Assembly (NCBI RefSeq): GCF_037861325.1
Contig: NZ_JAFELW010000005.1
Source: Riemerella anatipestifer_F
GTDB lineage: Bacteria; Bacteroidota; Bacteroidia; Flavobacteriales; Weeksellaceae
DNA: 64,000 nucleotides
Direction: 5' to 3' (one strand)
This document shows positions 41,359 to 50,916 of this stretch, piece by piece. The first letter of the stretch is position 1. Each line of letters opens with the position of its first letter. The position numbers and the translations under genes are program-made. The notes under the pieces are model-generated. The model was not told the DNA's origin and ran no database searches. It worked only from the letters and a program-made list of their open reading frames with translations.

Positions 41359-43371
41359 ATGAGTATATTAGATTCTAAAATTCCAGCAGGTCCATTAGCG
41401 GACAAGTGGAAAAATCATAAAAATCACATGAACCTAGTAGCCCCTAACAACCGTGATAAGATAGATGTTATCGTGGTAGGGACAGGGTTAGCAGGTGGTT
41501 CTGCGGCTGCTACTTTAGCAGAGCAGGGCTATAATGTGAAGGCGTTTTGTTATCAAGATTCTCCTAGAAGAGCTCACTCTATTGCGGCTCAAGGAGGTAT
41601 TAACGCTGCTAAAAACTATCAAGGAGATGGAGATTCTATCTACCGATTATTTTACGATACTATTAAAGGGGGAGACTACCGTGCTAGAGAGGCTAATGTT
41701 TATCGTCTAGCGGAGGTTTCTGCTAATATTATAGACCAATGTGTTTCTCAAGGGGTTCCTTTTGGTAGAGATTACGGAGGTCAGTTAGATAACCGTTCTT
41801 TCGGTGGGGTTCAAGTAAAGAGAACTTTCTATGCTAAAGGACAAACAGGTCAGCAGCTTCTACTAGGAGCTTATTCTGCGATGAGCCGTCAGATAGGTAA
41901 AGGTAGAATTAAAATGTACAACCGTCATGAAATGATGGAGTTGGTAATTGTTGACGGAAAGGCAAGAGGGATTATTGCGAGAAACTTAGTAACTGGAGAG
42001 ATAGAAAGACACTCTGCACACGCAGTAGTCATTGCTTCTGGAGGTTATGGTAATGTTTATTTCCTTTCTACAAATGCTATGGGATCTAACTGTTCTGCAG
42101 CTTGGAAAATCCATAAGAAAGGAGCTTACTTTGCAAACCCTTGTTTCGTTCAGATACACCCTACTTGTATTCCTGTTCACGGGACACAACAGTCTAAATT
42201 GACGTTGATGTCTGAGTCTTTAAGAAACTCTGGTAGAATATGGGTTCCTAAAAAGATAGAAGATGCTGTAGCTATTAGAGAAGGTAAGCTAAGACCTGAA
42301 AATATCAAAGAAGAAGATAGAGATTACTATTTGGAGAGAAGATATCCAGCGTTTGGTAACTTAGTGCCTCGTGATGTGGCTTCTAGAGCGGCTAAAGAGC
42401 GTTGTGATGCTGGTTTTGGTATCGAAAATAACGAAACTAAAGAAGGGGTTTACCTAGACTTCTCTACCGAAATAATGAAGAAAGGTAAGGAAGCGGCTTT
42501 AGAAAGAAACCTACATAATCCTACTGAGCAACAAATCTACGATTTAGGTAAAGCTTGGGTAGAGGAAAAGTACGGAAACTTATTCCAAATGTACGAAAAG
42601 ATTACAGCAGATAATCCGTACAAAACACCAATGAAGATTTATCCAGCGGTACACTATTCTATGGGTGGTGTTTGGGTAGATTATAACTTGATGTCTACAA
42701 TACCAGGTTGTTTCGTGATTGGTGAGGCTAACTTCTCAGACCACGGTGCTAATAGACTTGGAGCTTCTGCTCTAATGCAAGGTTTAGCAGATGGGTACTT
42801 CGTATTGCCTTATACAATAGCAGATTATCTTTCTGCGGATATTAGAACGGGGCAAATTCCTACAGATACACCAGCTTTTGAACAAGCAGAGAAAGAAATA
42901 CAAGAGAAAGTAAATTTCTTCATCAATAATAACGGAACTCACTCTGTAGATTATTTCCATAAGAAATTAGGAAATGTAATGTGGAACAAGGTGGGTATGG
43001 CTAGAAACGAGCAAGGCTTGAAAGAAGCTATCCAAGAAATTGAAGAAATTAGAAAAGATTTCTGGCAAAATGTAAGAGTTCCAGGGGAAGCTAATGGTAT
43101 GAATCCTGAACTAGAAAAAGCATTCCGTGTAGCGGATTTCTTGGAGCTAGGTCAGCTTATGGCGATGGACGCACTTAACAGAAACGAATCTTGCGGAGGA
43201 CACTTCCGTGAAGAATACTCTACTCCAGACGGAGAAGCACAGAGAGATGATGAGAACTATAAGTATGCTGCAGTTTGGGAATACAAAGGAGAGGACATCA
43301 ATCAGGAAGTCTTACACAAAGAAGAACTGGTTTACGAAAATATAGAAGTGAAAACAAGAAGTTATAAATAA
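41359..43371 (+). CDS. sdhA: Succinate dehydrogenase/fumarate reductase flavoprotein subunit
   Basis: 670 residues. FAD dinucleotide fold VIVVGTGLAGGSAAATLAEQGYNV (37-60), the covalent-FAD histidine His73 in RRAHSIAAQGGINAAKNY, and the active-site segments FVQIHPTCIPVHGTQQSKLTLMSESLRNSGRIWV and HYSMGGVWVDYNLMSTIPGCFVIGEANFSDHGANRLGASALMQG. It oxidises succinate to fumarate, or the reverse, in the TCA cycle. Middle gene of sdhCAB. Confidence 0.97.
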   Translation: MSILDSKIPAGPLADKWKNHKNHMNLVAPNNRDKIDVIVVGTGLAGGSAAATLAEQGYNVKAFCYQDSPRRAHSIAAQGGINAAKNYQGDGDSIYRLFYDTIKGGDYRAREANVYRLAEVSANIIDQCVSQGVPFGRDYGGQLDNRSFGGVQVKRTFYAKGQTGQQLLLGAYSAMSRQIGKGRIKMYNRHEMMELVIVDGKARGIIARNLVTGEIERHSAHAVVIASGGYGNVYFLSTNAMGSNCSAAWKIHKKGAYFANPCFVQIHPTCIPVHGTQQSKLTLMSESLRNSGRIWVPKKIEDAVAIREGKLRPENIKEEDRDYYLERRYPAFGNLVPRDVASRAAKERCDAGFGIENNETKEGVYLDFSTEIMKKGKEAALERNLHNPTEQQIYDLGKAWVEEKYGNLFQMYEKITADNPYKTPMKIYPAVHYSMGGVWVDYNLMSTIPGCFVIGEANFSDHGANRLGASALMQGLADGYFVLPYTIADYLSADIRTGQIPTDTPAFEQAEKEIQEKVNFFINNNGTHSVDYFHKKLGNVMWNKVGMARNEQGLKEAIQEIEEIRKDFWQNVRVPGEANGMNPELEKAFRVADFLELGQLMAMDALNRNESCGGHFREEYSTPDGEAQRDDENYKYAAVWEYKGEDINQEVLHKEELVYENIEVKTRSYK

Positions 43372-43394
43372 TCTCCAATAAAAACGATAATAAA

Positions 43395-44165
43395 ATGAGT
43401 GCAAAAAAAGGATTAAACCTGACTCTAAAAATTTGGAGACAGAAAAATAATAAATCAAAAGGGCAATTTGAAACTTATAAGATTTCTGATGTTTCTCCTG
43501 ATTCGTCATTCTTGGAGATGTTGGATATGCTCAATGAAAATTTAGTAAACGAAGGTAAAGAGCCTGTTGCTTTTGACCACGACTGCCGTGAGGGTATTTG
43601 CGGTATGTGTTCGTTATACATCAATGGTAGAGCTCATGGTCCTGATACAGGGATTACAACTTGTCAGCTACACATGAGAATGTTTAAAGATGGCGAAACT
43701 ATTCATATAGAGCCATGGAGAAGTGCTGCTTTCCCAGTGATTAAAGACTTGGTGGTAGATAGAAGTGCCTTTGATAGAATTATGGCTGCGGGAGGATTTA
43801 TTTCTGTAAATACTTCTGGTAACACTACCGATGCTAACAGTATCCCTGTGCCTAAAGAAGATGCAGATAAAGCAATGGATGCTGCAGCTTGTATAGGATG
43901 TGGTGCTTGTGTGGCAACTTGTAAAAACGGTTCTGCGATGCTATTTGTAGGGGCTAAAGTATCTCAGTATGCACTGTTGCCACAAGGTAGAGTAGAGGCT
44001 AAGAGAAGAGTTCTTAAAATGGTAGCAGCTATGGACGAGGAAGGTTTTGGTAACTGTTCTAACACTGGAGCTTGTGAAGTAGAATGTCCTAAAGGAATTT
44101 CTCTTGAAAACATTGCAAGAATGAACAGGGAGTTCCTATGTGCAACGCTTTCTAGTGCAGAATAA
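43395..44165 (+). CDS. sdhB: Succinate dehydrogenase iron-sulfur subunit
   Basis: 256 residues. [2Fe-2S] ligands Cys64, Cys69, Cys72 and Cys90 (CREGICGMCSLYINGRAHG ... TTCQLHM). Two further cysteine groups, CIGCGACVATCKNG and CSNTGACEVECPKGISLENIARMNREF, bind the [4Fe-4S] and [3Fe-4S] clusters. It wires FAD in SdhA to the membrane anchor. The long GRAHGPDTG insert is typical of the epsilonproteobacterial/Bacteroidota type. Last gene of the operon, 23 bp behind sdhA. Confidence 0.97.
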   Translation: MSAKKGLNLTLKIWRQKNNKSKGQFETYKISDVSPDSSFLEMLDMLNENLVNEGKEPVAFDHDCREGICGMCSLYINGRAHGPDTGITTCQLHMRMFKDGETIHIEPWRSAAFPVIKDLVVDRSAFDRIMAAGGFISVNTSGNTTDANSIPVPKEDADKAMDAAACIGCGACVATCKNGSAMLFVGAKVSQYALLPQGRVEAKRRVLKMVAAMDEEGFGNCSNTGACEVECPKGISLENIARMNREFLCATLSSAE

Positions 44166-44189
44166 GACTTACAGTTTTTAAAATAAAAG

Positions 44190-44224
44190 AAAAATCGCTT
44201 TTTGTTATGAAAAGCGATTTTTTT
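44190..44224 (+). terminator. sdhCAB terminator
   Basis: AAATCGCTTTT pairs with AAAAGCGATTT, followed by T7. It separates sdhB from dinB. Confidence 0.88.
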
Positions 44225-44250
44225 ATGTGGTTATCTATTATATTTGTTTT

Positions 44251-45333
44251 GTGGAGCAGTTTTACAGAAAAATCATACATATAGATATGGACGCTTTCTA
44301 TGCCTCTGTGGAGCAACGAGATTTTCCTGAACTCAAAGGGAAGCCTGTGGCGGTAGGAGGAGAACATAGGGGAGTCGTGGCTGCTGCAAGTTACGAAGCG
44401 AGAAAGTACGGCGTGAGGTCAGCGATGTCTAGTGTTGTAGCAAAGAAAAAATGCCCACAGATAATTTTTGTTAAACCTAGATTTCATAGGTATAAAGAAG
44501 TTTCCGAACAAATAAGAGCCATCTTTTTTGAATATACCGACTTGGTAGAGCCTCTTTCACTAGACGAAGCGTATTTAGATGTTACATATAATAAAAAGGG
44601 CATAACTTCCGCCAATTTAATAGCTAAAGAAATAAGACAAAAGATATTTGATACTACTGGACTTACGGCTTCAGCTGGGATTTCGGTGAATAAATTTTTG
44701 GCTAAGGTAGCTTCTGACATCAATAAACCTAACGGACAGAAAACAATTCACCCAACTAAAGTGCTTTCCTTTTTGGAAAATCTTCCCATAGAACGGTTTT
44801 ATGGGATAGGAAATGTAACGGCAAATAAAATGTACCAATTGGGAATTTATAAAGGCAAAGATTTAAAAGAAAAGTCTTTGGAATATTTAATAACTCACTT
44901 TGGGAAAATGGGAGGGCATTATTATGATATTGTGAGGGGTGTACATAGAAGCGAAGTTAAACCTCATAGGATTGCCAAAAGTGTAGGGGTAGAACATACT
45001 TATGCAGACGATATTGATACCGAGCAAGATATAGATAAACAATTGATGAGGTTAGCCCAAGAATTATATGAGAGAACAGAGAAAAAGCAAGTCAAAGGTA
45101 AATCATTAACACTTAAAATAAAGTACAAAGATTTTTCACTTTTTACGCGTTCCAAAACTCAAGATTTGTATTTTGAAACAGAGGAAGAAATGTATCAAAC
45201 TGCTCGTTTTTTGTGGAGTCTTCGCCCTTATGATAAAGCTATTCGGCTTTTAGGATTATCTTTGTCTAGTTTGAATACGCCATCACATAAAAAAGTTTAT
45301 GTGCAGCTTAAAATTCCATTTAAGGATTTGTAA
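44251..45333 (+). CDS. dinB: DNA polymerase IV (Y family)
   Basis: About 360 residues from GTG 44251 (MEQFYRKIIHIDMDAFYASVEQ); an earlier frame start at 44227 would place the promoter inside the gene. Catalytic carboxylates are in HIDMDAF and SLDEAYLDV, with the steric-gate region FYASVEQRD. Helix-hairpin-helix IERFYGIGNVTANKMYQLGI and little-finger segments follow. It performs error-prone translesion synthesis. A TAtaTTTG -7 box at 44239-44246 is almost touching the GTG, so the mRNA may have a very short leader or none. No C-terminal beta-clamp motif of the classical form is obvious. Confidence 0.93.
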   Translation: MEQFYRKIIHIDMDAFYASVEQRDFPELKGKPVAVGGEHRGVVAAASYEARKYGVRSAMSSVVAKKKCPQIIFVKPRFHRYKEVSEQIRAIFFEYTDLVEPLSLDEAYLDVTYNKKGITSANLIAKEIRQKIFDTTGLTASAGISVNKFLAKVASDINKPNGQKTIHPTKVLSFLENLPIERFYGIGNVTANKMYQLGIYKGKDLKEKSLEYLITHFGKMGGHYYDIVRGVHRSEVKPHRIAKSVGVEHTYADDIDTEQDIDKQLMRLAQELYERTEKKQVKGKSLTLKIKYKDFSLFTRSKTQDLYFETEEEMYQTARFLWSLRPYDKAIRLLGLSLSSLNTPSHKKVYVQLKIPFKDL

Positions 45334-45382
45334 ATCAAATATTTGGTTGTATTTGTAAAACAAGATGATGAATATGATGTTA

Positions 45383-45411
45383 TTGTAGTCTAATTCTTTT
45401 TTGTATTTTTG
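45383..45411 (+). promoter_or_regulatory. recA promoter
   Basis: TTG (45383-45385), 18 bases, then TAttTTTG (45404-45411), a full consensus match. The ATG is at 45430. No clear LexA-type palindrome was seen in the leader. Confidence 0.65.
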
Positions 45412-45429
45412 GGGTAAATTATATTAACA

Positions 45430-46461
45430 ATGGCAAAGACTGAAACAACAAGTCCTAACGATGATAAAAAAAAGGCATTAGCAGCCGTATTAGAAAAACT
45501 AGATAAAACCTACGGTAAAGGTACCGTTATGAAACTAGGTGATGGTACGGTAGACCATAATATAGAGGTGATTCCGTCAGGTTCTTTAGGGCTAGATTTA
45601 GCTTTAGGGGTAGGCGGTTATCCTAAGGGGAGAATTGTAGAAATCTACGGTCCAGAATCTTCTGGTAAAACTACATTAACGCTTCACGCAATTGCGGAAG
45701 CTCAAAAAGCAGGAGGAACTGCAGCATTTATAGATGCAGAACACGCTTTTGATATGCACTATGCCGAAAAATTAGGCATCAATCTAGAAGAGCTTATCGT
45801 GTCTCAACCAGATAATGGAGAGCAGGCATTAGAAATTGCAGATAGCCTTATTCGTTCTGGAGGAGTGGATATTGTAGTGGTGGACTCTGTGGCGGCACTT
45901 ACGCCTAAAGCAGAGATTGATGGAGATATGGGGGATTCTAAAATGGGGCTTCACGCAAGACTGATGTCTCAAGCACTTAGAAAATTAACTTCTTCTATTT
46001 CTAAAACAAAATGTACTGTAATTTTCATCAACCAGTTGAGAGATAAAATTGGAGTAATGTTTGGTAGCCCTGAAACAACAACGGGAGGTAACGCTCTTAA
46101 ATTCTATGCTTCGGTAAGGATAGATATCAGACGCTCGTTGAGTGATACAGGTAAGATTAAAGATAAATCTGGCGAAGTTATAGGTAACCGAACTAAAGTA
46201 AAAGTGGTTAAAAATAAAGTAGCTCCACCATTTAAGAGTGCTGAGTTTGATATTATGTATGGGGAAGGTGTGTCTAAAGGTGGTGAGATTTTAGATGTGG
46301 CTACAGATTTAGATATTATCCAAAAGAGTGGTTCTTGGTTCAGTTATCAGGACACAAAGCTAGGACAAGGGCGTGATACGGTAAAGGAACTCATCAAAGA
46401 TAATCCTGAACTTGCAGAAGAGCTAGAAGCAAAAATCAGAGAAAAATTACAAGCTAAATAG
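45430..46461 (+). CDS. recA: Recombinase RecA
   Basis: 343 residues. Walker A GPESSGKTT with Lys80, the MAW segment VVDSVAALTPKAEIDGDMGD, loop L1/L2 regions, the NQLRDKIGVMFGSPETTTGGNALKFYASVR core, and a C-terminal domain ending EELEAKIREKLQAK. It forms filaments on single-stranded DNA for recombination and repair and completes strand exchange in transformation. Monocistronic with its own promoter and terminator. Confidence 0.98.
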   Translation: MAKTETTSPNDDKKKALAAVLEKLDKTYGKGTVMKLGDGTVDHNIEVIPSGSLGLDLALGVGGYPKGRIVEIYGPESSGKTTLTLHAIAEAQKAGGTAAFIDAEHAFDMHYAEKLGINLEELIVSQPDNGEQALEIADSLIRSGGVDIVVVDSVAALTPKAEIDGDMGDSKMGLHARLMSQALRKLTSSISKTKCTVIFINQLRDKIGVMFGSPETTTGGNALKFYASVRIDIRRSLSDTGKIKDKSGEVIGNRTKVKVVKNKVAPPFKSAEFDIMYGEGVSKGGEILDVATDLDIIQKSGSWFSYQDTKLGQGRDTVKELIKDNPELAEELEAKIREKLQAK

Positions 46462-46483
46462 AGCATTTAATTAAAATAAAGCT

Positions 46484-46517
46484 AAAAACTCCGAGTAGAA
46501 TCATCGGAGTTTTTTTA
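46484..46517 (+). terminator. recA terminator
   Basis: AAACTCCGA pairs with TCGGAGTTT around a short loop, followed by a T-run. Confidence 0.88.
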
Positions 46518-46559
46518 TGTTTGATGAGGACTTTATTTAGGATAAATCTTTCATTAAGA

Positions 46560-46590
46560 TTGTCCACATCGTTCATTTATTATAACTTTG
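46560..46590 (+). promoter_or_regulatory. pyrG promoter
   Basis: TTG (46560-46562), 20 bases, then TAacTTTG (46583-46590), a full consensus match, just upstream of the ATG at 46606. Confidence 0.65.
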
Positions 46591-46605
46591 CACAAACCTA
46601 AACTA

Positions 46606-48222
46606 ATGAGTAAAAAAAATACTAAATACATCTTTGTTACAGGAGGTGTTACCTCTTCACTAGGAAAGGGCATTATATCTGCATCACTAGGCTTATTATT
46701 AAAATCCAGAGGCTTTAAAGTAACTATTCAAAAGCTAGACCCTTACATCAATATAGACCCAGGTACTCTTAATCCGTATGAACACGGCGAGTGCTATGTA
46801 ACCGAAGATGGTGCAGAAACCGATTTAGATTTGGGACATTATGAGAGATTTTTGGACGCACCAACTTCTCAAAATAACAATGTAACTACGGGGCGTATTT
46901 ATCAGACCGTCATAGAAAAAGAAAGAAAGGGAGATTTCTTGGGTAAAACAGTGCAGGTAATTCCGCATATTACCAATGAAATTAAACGCAGAATTAAAAT
47001 CCTTGCTCAAAAGAACTACGATATTATTATCACCGAAATAGGTGGTACTGTGGGAGATATAGAGTCTCTGCCTTATATAGAGTCGGTAAGACAGCTTAAG
47101 TGGGAACTGGGAGAGCATAACTCAATGGTAATTCATTTAACGCTGTTGCCCTATTTAGCAGCGAGTGGCGAACTTAAAACTAAACCTTCCCAACATTCCG
47201 TGAGACAACTTATGGAAAGTGGCATTCAAGCAGATGTGTTGGTATGTCGTTCGGAGCATAAAATCCCGAAAGATGTTCGTGCTAAGTTGGCTCAGTTCTG
47301 TAATGTGCCTAGCGATAATGTGATAGAGTGTATGGATGCTGAAACCATCTATCAAGTTCCAATAGAACTACAGAAACAAAAATTTGATGAGGTGGTTCTA
47401 AAAGCTCTAGACCTTAAAAACGATACTGAAGCTGATTTAAAAAGCTGGAAAACATTTTTAAAGAAATATAAAAATCCTAAAAAATCAGTAGAGATAGCAT
47501 TAGTAGGTAAGTATGTGTCTTTACAAGATTCTTATAAATCTATAGTAGAAGCATTTATACACGCTGGAGCAGATTTGGAGACGGAAGTTAATATCCGTTG
47601 GGTATACAGTGGAGATTTGGAGGAAGGCAAGGTTTCAGAAATCCTTAAAGGGGTAGATGCGATGCTGATAGCTCCTGGGTTTGGAGATAGAGGTATAGAA
47701 GGTAAAATTCTTGCCGCTCAATATGCAAGAGAACATAAAATTCCTCTTTTAGGAATTTGTTTAGGAATGCAGATTATGACGATTGAATTTGCCAGAAATG
47801 TACTAGGCTACGAAAAGGCTAACTCTATGGAGTTTGATACTACTACGGCTTACCCTGTGATTTCTCTAATGGAAGAGCAAAAGAATGTAGTGGAAAAAGG
47901 AGGTACTATGAGACTTGGAGCTTGGAAATGCACCCTTAAATCGGGTTCTAAATTAGCAGAGATTTACGATAGCAAAAACATTTCGGAGCGTCATCGTCAT
48001 CGTTATGAGTTCAATAGTGAATTCAAAAAAGACTATGAAGACAAAGGTCTAGTTCCTACAGGATTCAATCCAGATACAGGTTTAGTGGAAGCGTTAGAAC
48101 TTAACGAGCATCCATTCTATATTGGAGTGCAGTATCATCCAGAGTATAAGAGTACTGTAGCAACACCGCATCCATTGTTTAAAGCCTTGGTAAAAGCAGC
48201 GGTTGAGCATAAAGGGAAGTAA
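46606..48222 (+). CDS. pyrG: CTP synthase
   Basis: 538 residues from ATG 46606; an in-frame TTG at 46588 lies in the -7 box and is rejected. Synthetase domain KYIFVTGGVTSSLGKGIISASLG, then LDPYINIDPGTLNPYEHGECYVTEDGAETDLDLGHYERFL. Glutaminase domain with the nucleophile Cys in LLGICLGMQ and the His-Glu pair in QYHPEYKS. It makes CTP from UTP, ATP and glutamine. yidC follows after about 86 bp and may be cotranscribed, as no terminator is seen between them. Confidence 0.98.
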   Translation: MSKKNTKYIFVTGGVTSSLGKGIISASLGLLLKSRGFKVTIQKLDPYINIDPGTLNPYEHGECYVTEDGAETDLDLGHYERFLDAPTSQNNNVTTGRIYQTVIEKERKGDFLGKTVQVIPHITNEIKRRIKILAQKNYDIIITEIGGTVGDIESLPYIESVRQLKWELGEHNSMVIHLTLLPYLAASGELKTKPSQHSVRQLMESGIQADVLVCRSEHKIPKDVRAKLAQFCNVPSDNVIECMDAETIYQVPIELQKQKFDEVVLKALDLKNDTEADLKSWKTFLKKYKNPKKSVEIALVGKYVSLQDSYKSIVEAFIHAGADLETEVNIRWVYSGDLEEGKVSEILKGVDAMLIAPGFGDRGIEGKILAAQYAREHKIPLLGICLGMQIMTIEFARNVLGYEKANSMEFDTTTAYPVISLMEEQKNVVEKGGTMRLGAWKCTLKSGSKLAEIYDSKNISERHRHRYEFNSEFKKDYEDKGLVPTGFNPDTGLVEALELNEHPFYIGVQYHPEYKSTVATPHPLFKALVKAAVEHKGK

Positions 48223-48308
48223 TTAAATTAAAAAACTTAAATTCGCAGTCTGAAAAAAGGAAACTTCCTTTAATAAAAATTTCTAACTGAAAAATATATT
48301 TATTGATG

Positions 48309-50096
48309 ATGCAACAGAATAATGGATTAGACAAAAACCAGTTGATTGGTTTTGTGGTATTTACTCTATTTTTATTAGGAGTAATGCTATACTTTCAAAA
48401 GCAACAGACTGAGCAGGAGCAACAACAAGTTGCCACAGAGCAGAAGGCAGGAGCTACTAATAATATTGTAAAAGCAACCAATCTTCCTGTTAAAGCTAAC
48501 GAAATACAAAAAGTAAGTCTTAAAAATGATAAAATCTCGGTAGAGTTTAGTGGACTTGGAGGTCAGATTTCTTCTCTATTGATGAATAATTATAAAGCTT
48601 ACAATAAGAAAACTAACCAAAATGACTTGCCACTATATCTTATAGAGCGTAATAATTCTTCGTATGGTTTTAAATTTAAAGATAAATCAGGCAAAGAAAT
48701 TAATACCAAAGATTTGGTGTTTACGCCTCAAGTTAATGGGAATACAGTAACCATGACGAGTACTTTAAGCGGTGGAGCTATTGTACAGTTTATTTATACT
48801 TTAAAAGATTATCAGGTTGATTTTCAGATAGCGACTAAAGGGTTGTCGTCTATCGTTTCTGGAGATAAAGCAAGTTTCGTTTGGAACTATACACCTAAAG
48901 AGCAGGAAAAAGGTAGAGCTCAGGAGCAACAACATACAGAGTTTGTTTACGCTTTTAATAATTATAAAAGCACCGACTATGATGCCAGAACTTCTATGGA
49001 CGAAACTAAAGAAGTTTTAAATTGGTTAGCGGTTAAACAGCAGTTTTTTACACCTATTATAGAAGCCAAGAATGGGTTTAAAAACTCCACAGGTCATCAG
49101 GATATAATTGAGGAAGGGGAATATCTTAAGAAATTTGATTTCAACGGAGAGTTGGAAATTACAGGAGGAGAATTTAATCAAAGTTTTTCGTGGTACTTTT
49201 TACCGTTGGATTTAAAATTATTAAAGACTTTTGATAAGAACTTTGATGAAATCATTCCTCTTGGTTGGTCTTTTATAGGAACAATGAACCGTTGGATATT
49301 TATCCCGATGTATAATATGATTTCATCTTGGGGAATAGCTGCGGGTTGGGTAATTTTCCTAATGACTATTTTGGTTAAAGTGGTACTTTCTCCAATTATG
49401 TACAAACAGCATAAGTTGAGTGCAATGATGAAAGTGATTCGTCCTGAAATAGAGGAAGTAAATGCCAAACTCAAAGACGCCGATCCAATGAAGAAGCAAC
49501 AAGCAGTGATGGAGGTGTATAGAAAGGCTGGTGTTAATCAGTTAGCAGGGTGTTTACCAGCATTGTTACAAATTCCTATATTCTATGCACTATTCCGTTT
49601 CTTCCCTAATATGTTAGATTTAAGAGGGAAAGGCTTCTGGTTTGCAACCGACTTAACAGCTTATGATGATTTAATAAAGTTGCCATTCCATATTCCATTT
49701 TTGGGAGAGCATATCAGTATTTTTGCTTTGGCTTGTACAGCAGTATTATTGATATATACAGTGATGACAGCAGGTAATATGCAACAACCAACGCAGGAAG
49801 GTGTGCCTAATATGAAGCCTTTGATGTATATTTTCCCAGTGATGTTCTTGTTTTTCTTGAACTCTGCGGCATCTGGATTATCTTGGTATTACTTTGTGTC
49901 TAATGGTATCAATATTATCATTATCCTAGTGATTAAGTACTGGATTTTAGATGAAAAAACAATCCATGCACAGATTCAAGCTAACAAAGCGAAGCCTAAA
50001 AAGGAAGGTAAGTTCCAAAAAAGGATGCGTGAAATGATGGAAAAAGCTCAAGAACAACAAAGATTGCAGGAGCAACAGAGAGCTAAACGCAAGTAA
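48309..50096 (+). CDS. yidC: Membrane protein insertase YidC
   Basis: About 595 residues (starts ATG 48306 and 48309 are both possible). N-terminal helix QLIGFVVFTLFLLGVMLYFQ, then a large periplasmic beta-domain (about 50-340), then the insertase core: WGIAAGWVIFLMTILVKVVLSPIMYKQHKLS, VNQLAGCLPALLQIPIFYALFRFFPN, and the last helices around LMYIFPVMFLFFLNSAASGLSWYYFVSNG. The Lys/Gln-rich tail (KEGKFQKRMREMMEKAQEQQRLQEQQRAKRK) helps bind ribosomes. It inserts and folds inner-membrane proteins. Confidence 0.96.
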   Translation: MQQNNGLDKNQLIGFVVFTLFLLGVMLYFQKQQTEQEQQQVATEQKAGATNNIVKATNLPVKANEIQKVSLKNDKISVEFSGLGGQISSLLMNNYKAYNKKTNQNDLPLYLIERNNSSYGFKFKDKSGKEINTKDLVFTPQVNGNTVTMTSTLSGGAIVQFIYTLKDYQVDFQIATKGLSSIVSGDKASFVWNYTPKEQEKGRAQEQQHTEFVYAFNNYKSTDYDARTSMDETKEVLNWLAVKQQFFTPIIEAKNGFKNSTGHQDIIEEGEYLKKFDFNGELEITGGEFNQSFSWYFLPLDLKLLKTFDKNFDEIIPLGWSFIGTMNRWIFIPMYNMISSWGIAAGWVIFLMTILVKVVLSPIMYKQHKLSAMMKVIRPEIEEVNAKLKDADPMKKQQAVMEVYRKAGVNQLAGCLPALLQIPIFYALFRFFPNMLDLRGKGFWFATDLTAYDDLIKLPFHIPFLGEHISIFALACTAVLLIYTVMTAGNMQQPTQEGVPNMKPLMYIFPVMFLFFLNSAASGLSWYYFVSNGINIIIILVIKYWILDEKTIHAQIQANKAKPKKEGKFQKRMREMMEKAQEQQRLQEQQRAKRK

Positions 50097-50120
50097 GAGT
50101 AAATTTAGAAATAGTATAAA

Positions 50121-50157
50121 TAACCTCAAAATCATCGATTTTGAGGTTATTTTTTTG
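50121..50157. terminator. Bidirectional terminator between yidC and rnhB
   Basis: AACCTCAAAATC pairs with GATTTTGAGGTT (12 bp), followed by a T7 run on the plus strand. Confidence 0.85.
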
Positions 50158-50199
50158 TTAACAAATTGTTAAATAAAAAATATGATTTTTATCATATGT

Positions 50200-50784
50200 T
50201 TAATTATAGTCTAATCTGAAAGATTTTCGGTGATATATGGTAGGACCTAGTTTATTAAGCGCCTCTCGGTGTTGTTTAGTAGCATAGCCAAAGTTCTTAT
50301 TCCAGCCATATTCAGGATACTCTTCGTGGAGTTTAATCATAATATGATCTCTATAATTTTTGGCTAAAATAGAAGCTGCAGCAATAGATAAAACCTTAGA
50401 ATCCCCTTTTATAATACACTCGTGTGGTGTAAAAGGATAGGGTTTAAACCTATTGCCATCTACTAAAATAAGTTCTGGGCGAATGGCTAGTTTGTCCAAA
50501 GCAAGATGCATAGCGTGTATACTTGCATTTAGAATATTATGTTCATCAATAAAAGCAGGAGAGAGTTCTGCTATAGCGTAATCTAAAGCATTATTTTTAA
50601 TATACAAATCAAGTTCATTTCTTGTTTTAAAACTAAGTTTTTTGGAGTCATTGATGAGGTTTTGCTCAAAATTTTCATCTAAAATAACAGCTGCTGCAAC
50701 CACAGGACCACATAGACATCCTCTCCCAGCTTCATCGCAGCCCGCTTCTATATAATTTTTAGTCCATTTTTTTGCTAATTTCAT
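50200..50784 (-). CDS. rnhB: Ribonuclease HII
   Basis: 194 residues. Metal-binding acidic residues Asp17 and Glu18 in AGCDEAGRGCLCGPVVAAAV, and Asp108 in ELILVDGNRF; the KGDSKVLSIAAASILAKNYRDHIM and YPEYGWNKNFGYATKQHREAL blocks complete the family pattern. It removes ribonucleotides and RNA primers from DNA. Monocistronic and divergent from the SusC-like gene. Confidence 0.95.
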   Translation of the reverse strand: MKLAKKWTKNYIEAGCDEAGRGCLCGPVVAAAVILDENFEQNLINDSKKLSFKTRNELDLYIKNNALDYAIAELSPAFIDEHNILNASIHAMHLALDKLAIRPELILVDGNRFKPYPFTPHECIIKGDSKVLSIAAASILAKNYRDHIMIKLHEEYPEYGWNKNFGYATKQHREALNKLGPTIYHRKSFRLDYN

Positions 50785-50916
50785 AAAATTTAATTAAATG
50801 TAAAATATGTAATTGTTGATTATACAAAATTAAACTTTTTTTAAGAAATTTTAACTTACTTATTGTGTATGTTAAGATAATGTTATAAAATTGTTCAGTG
50901 AAAAATTTATTTTGAA

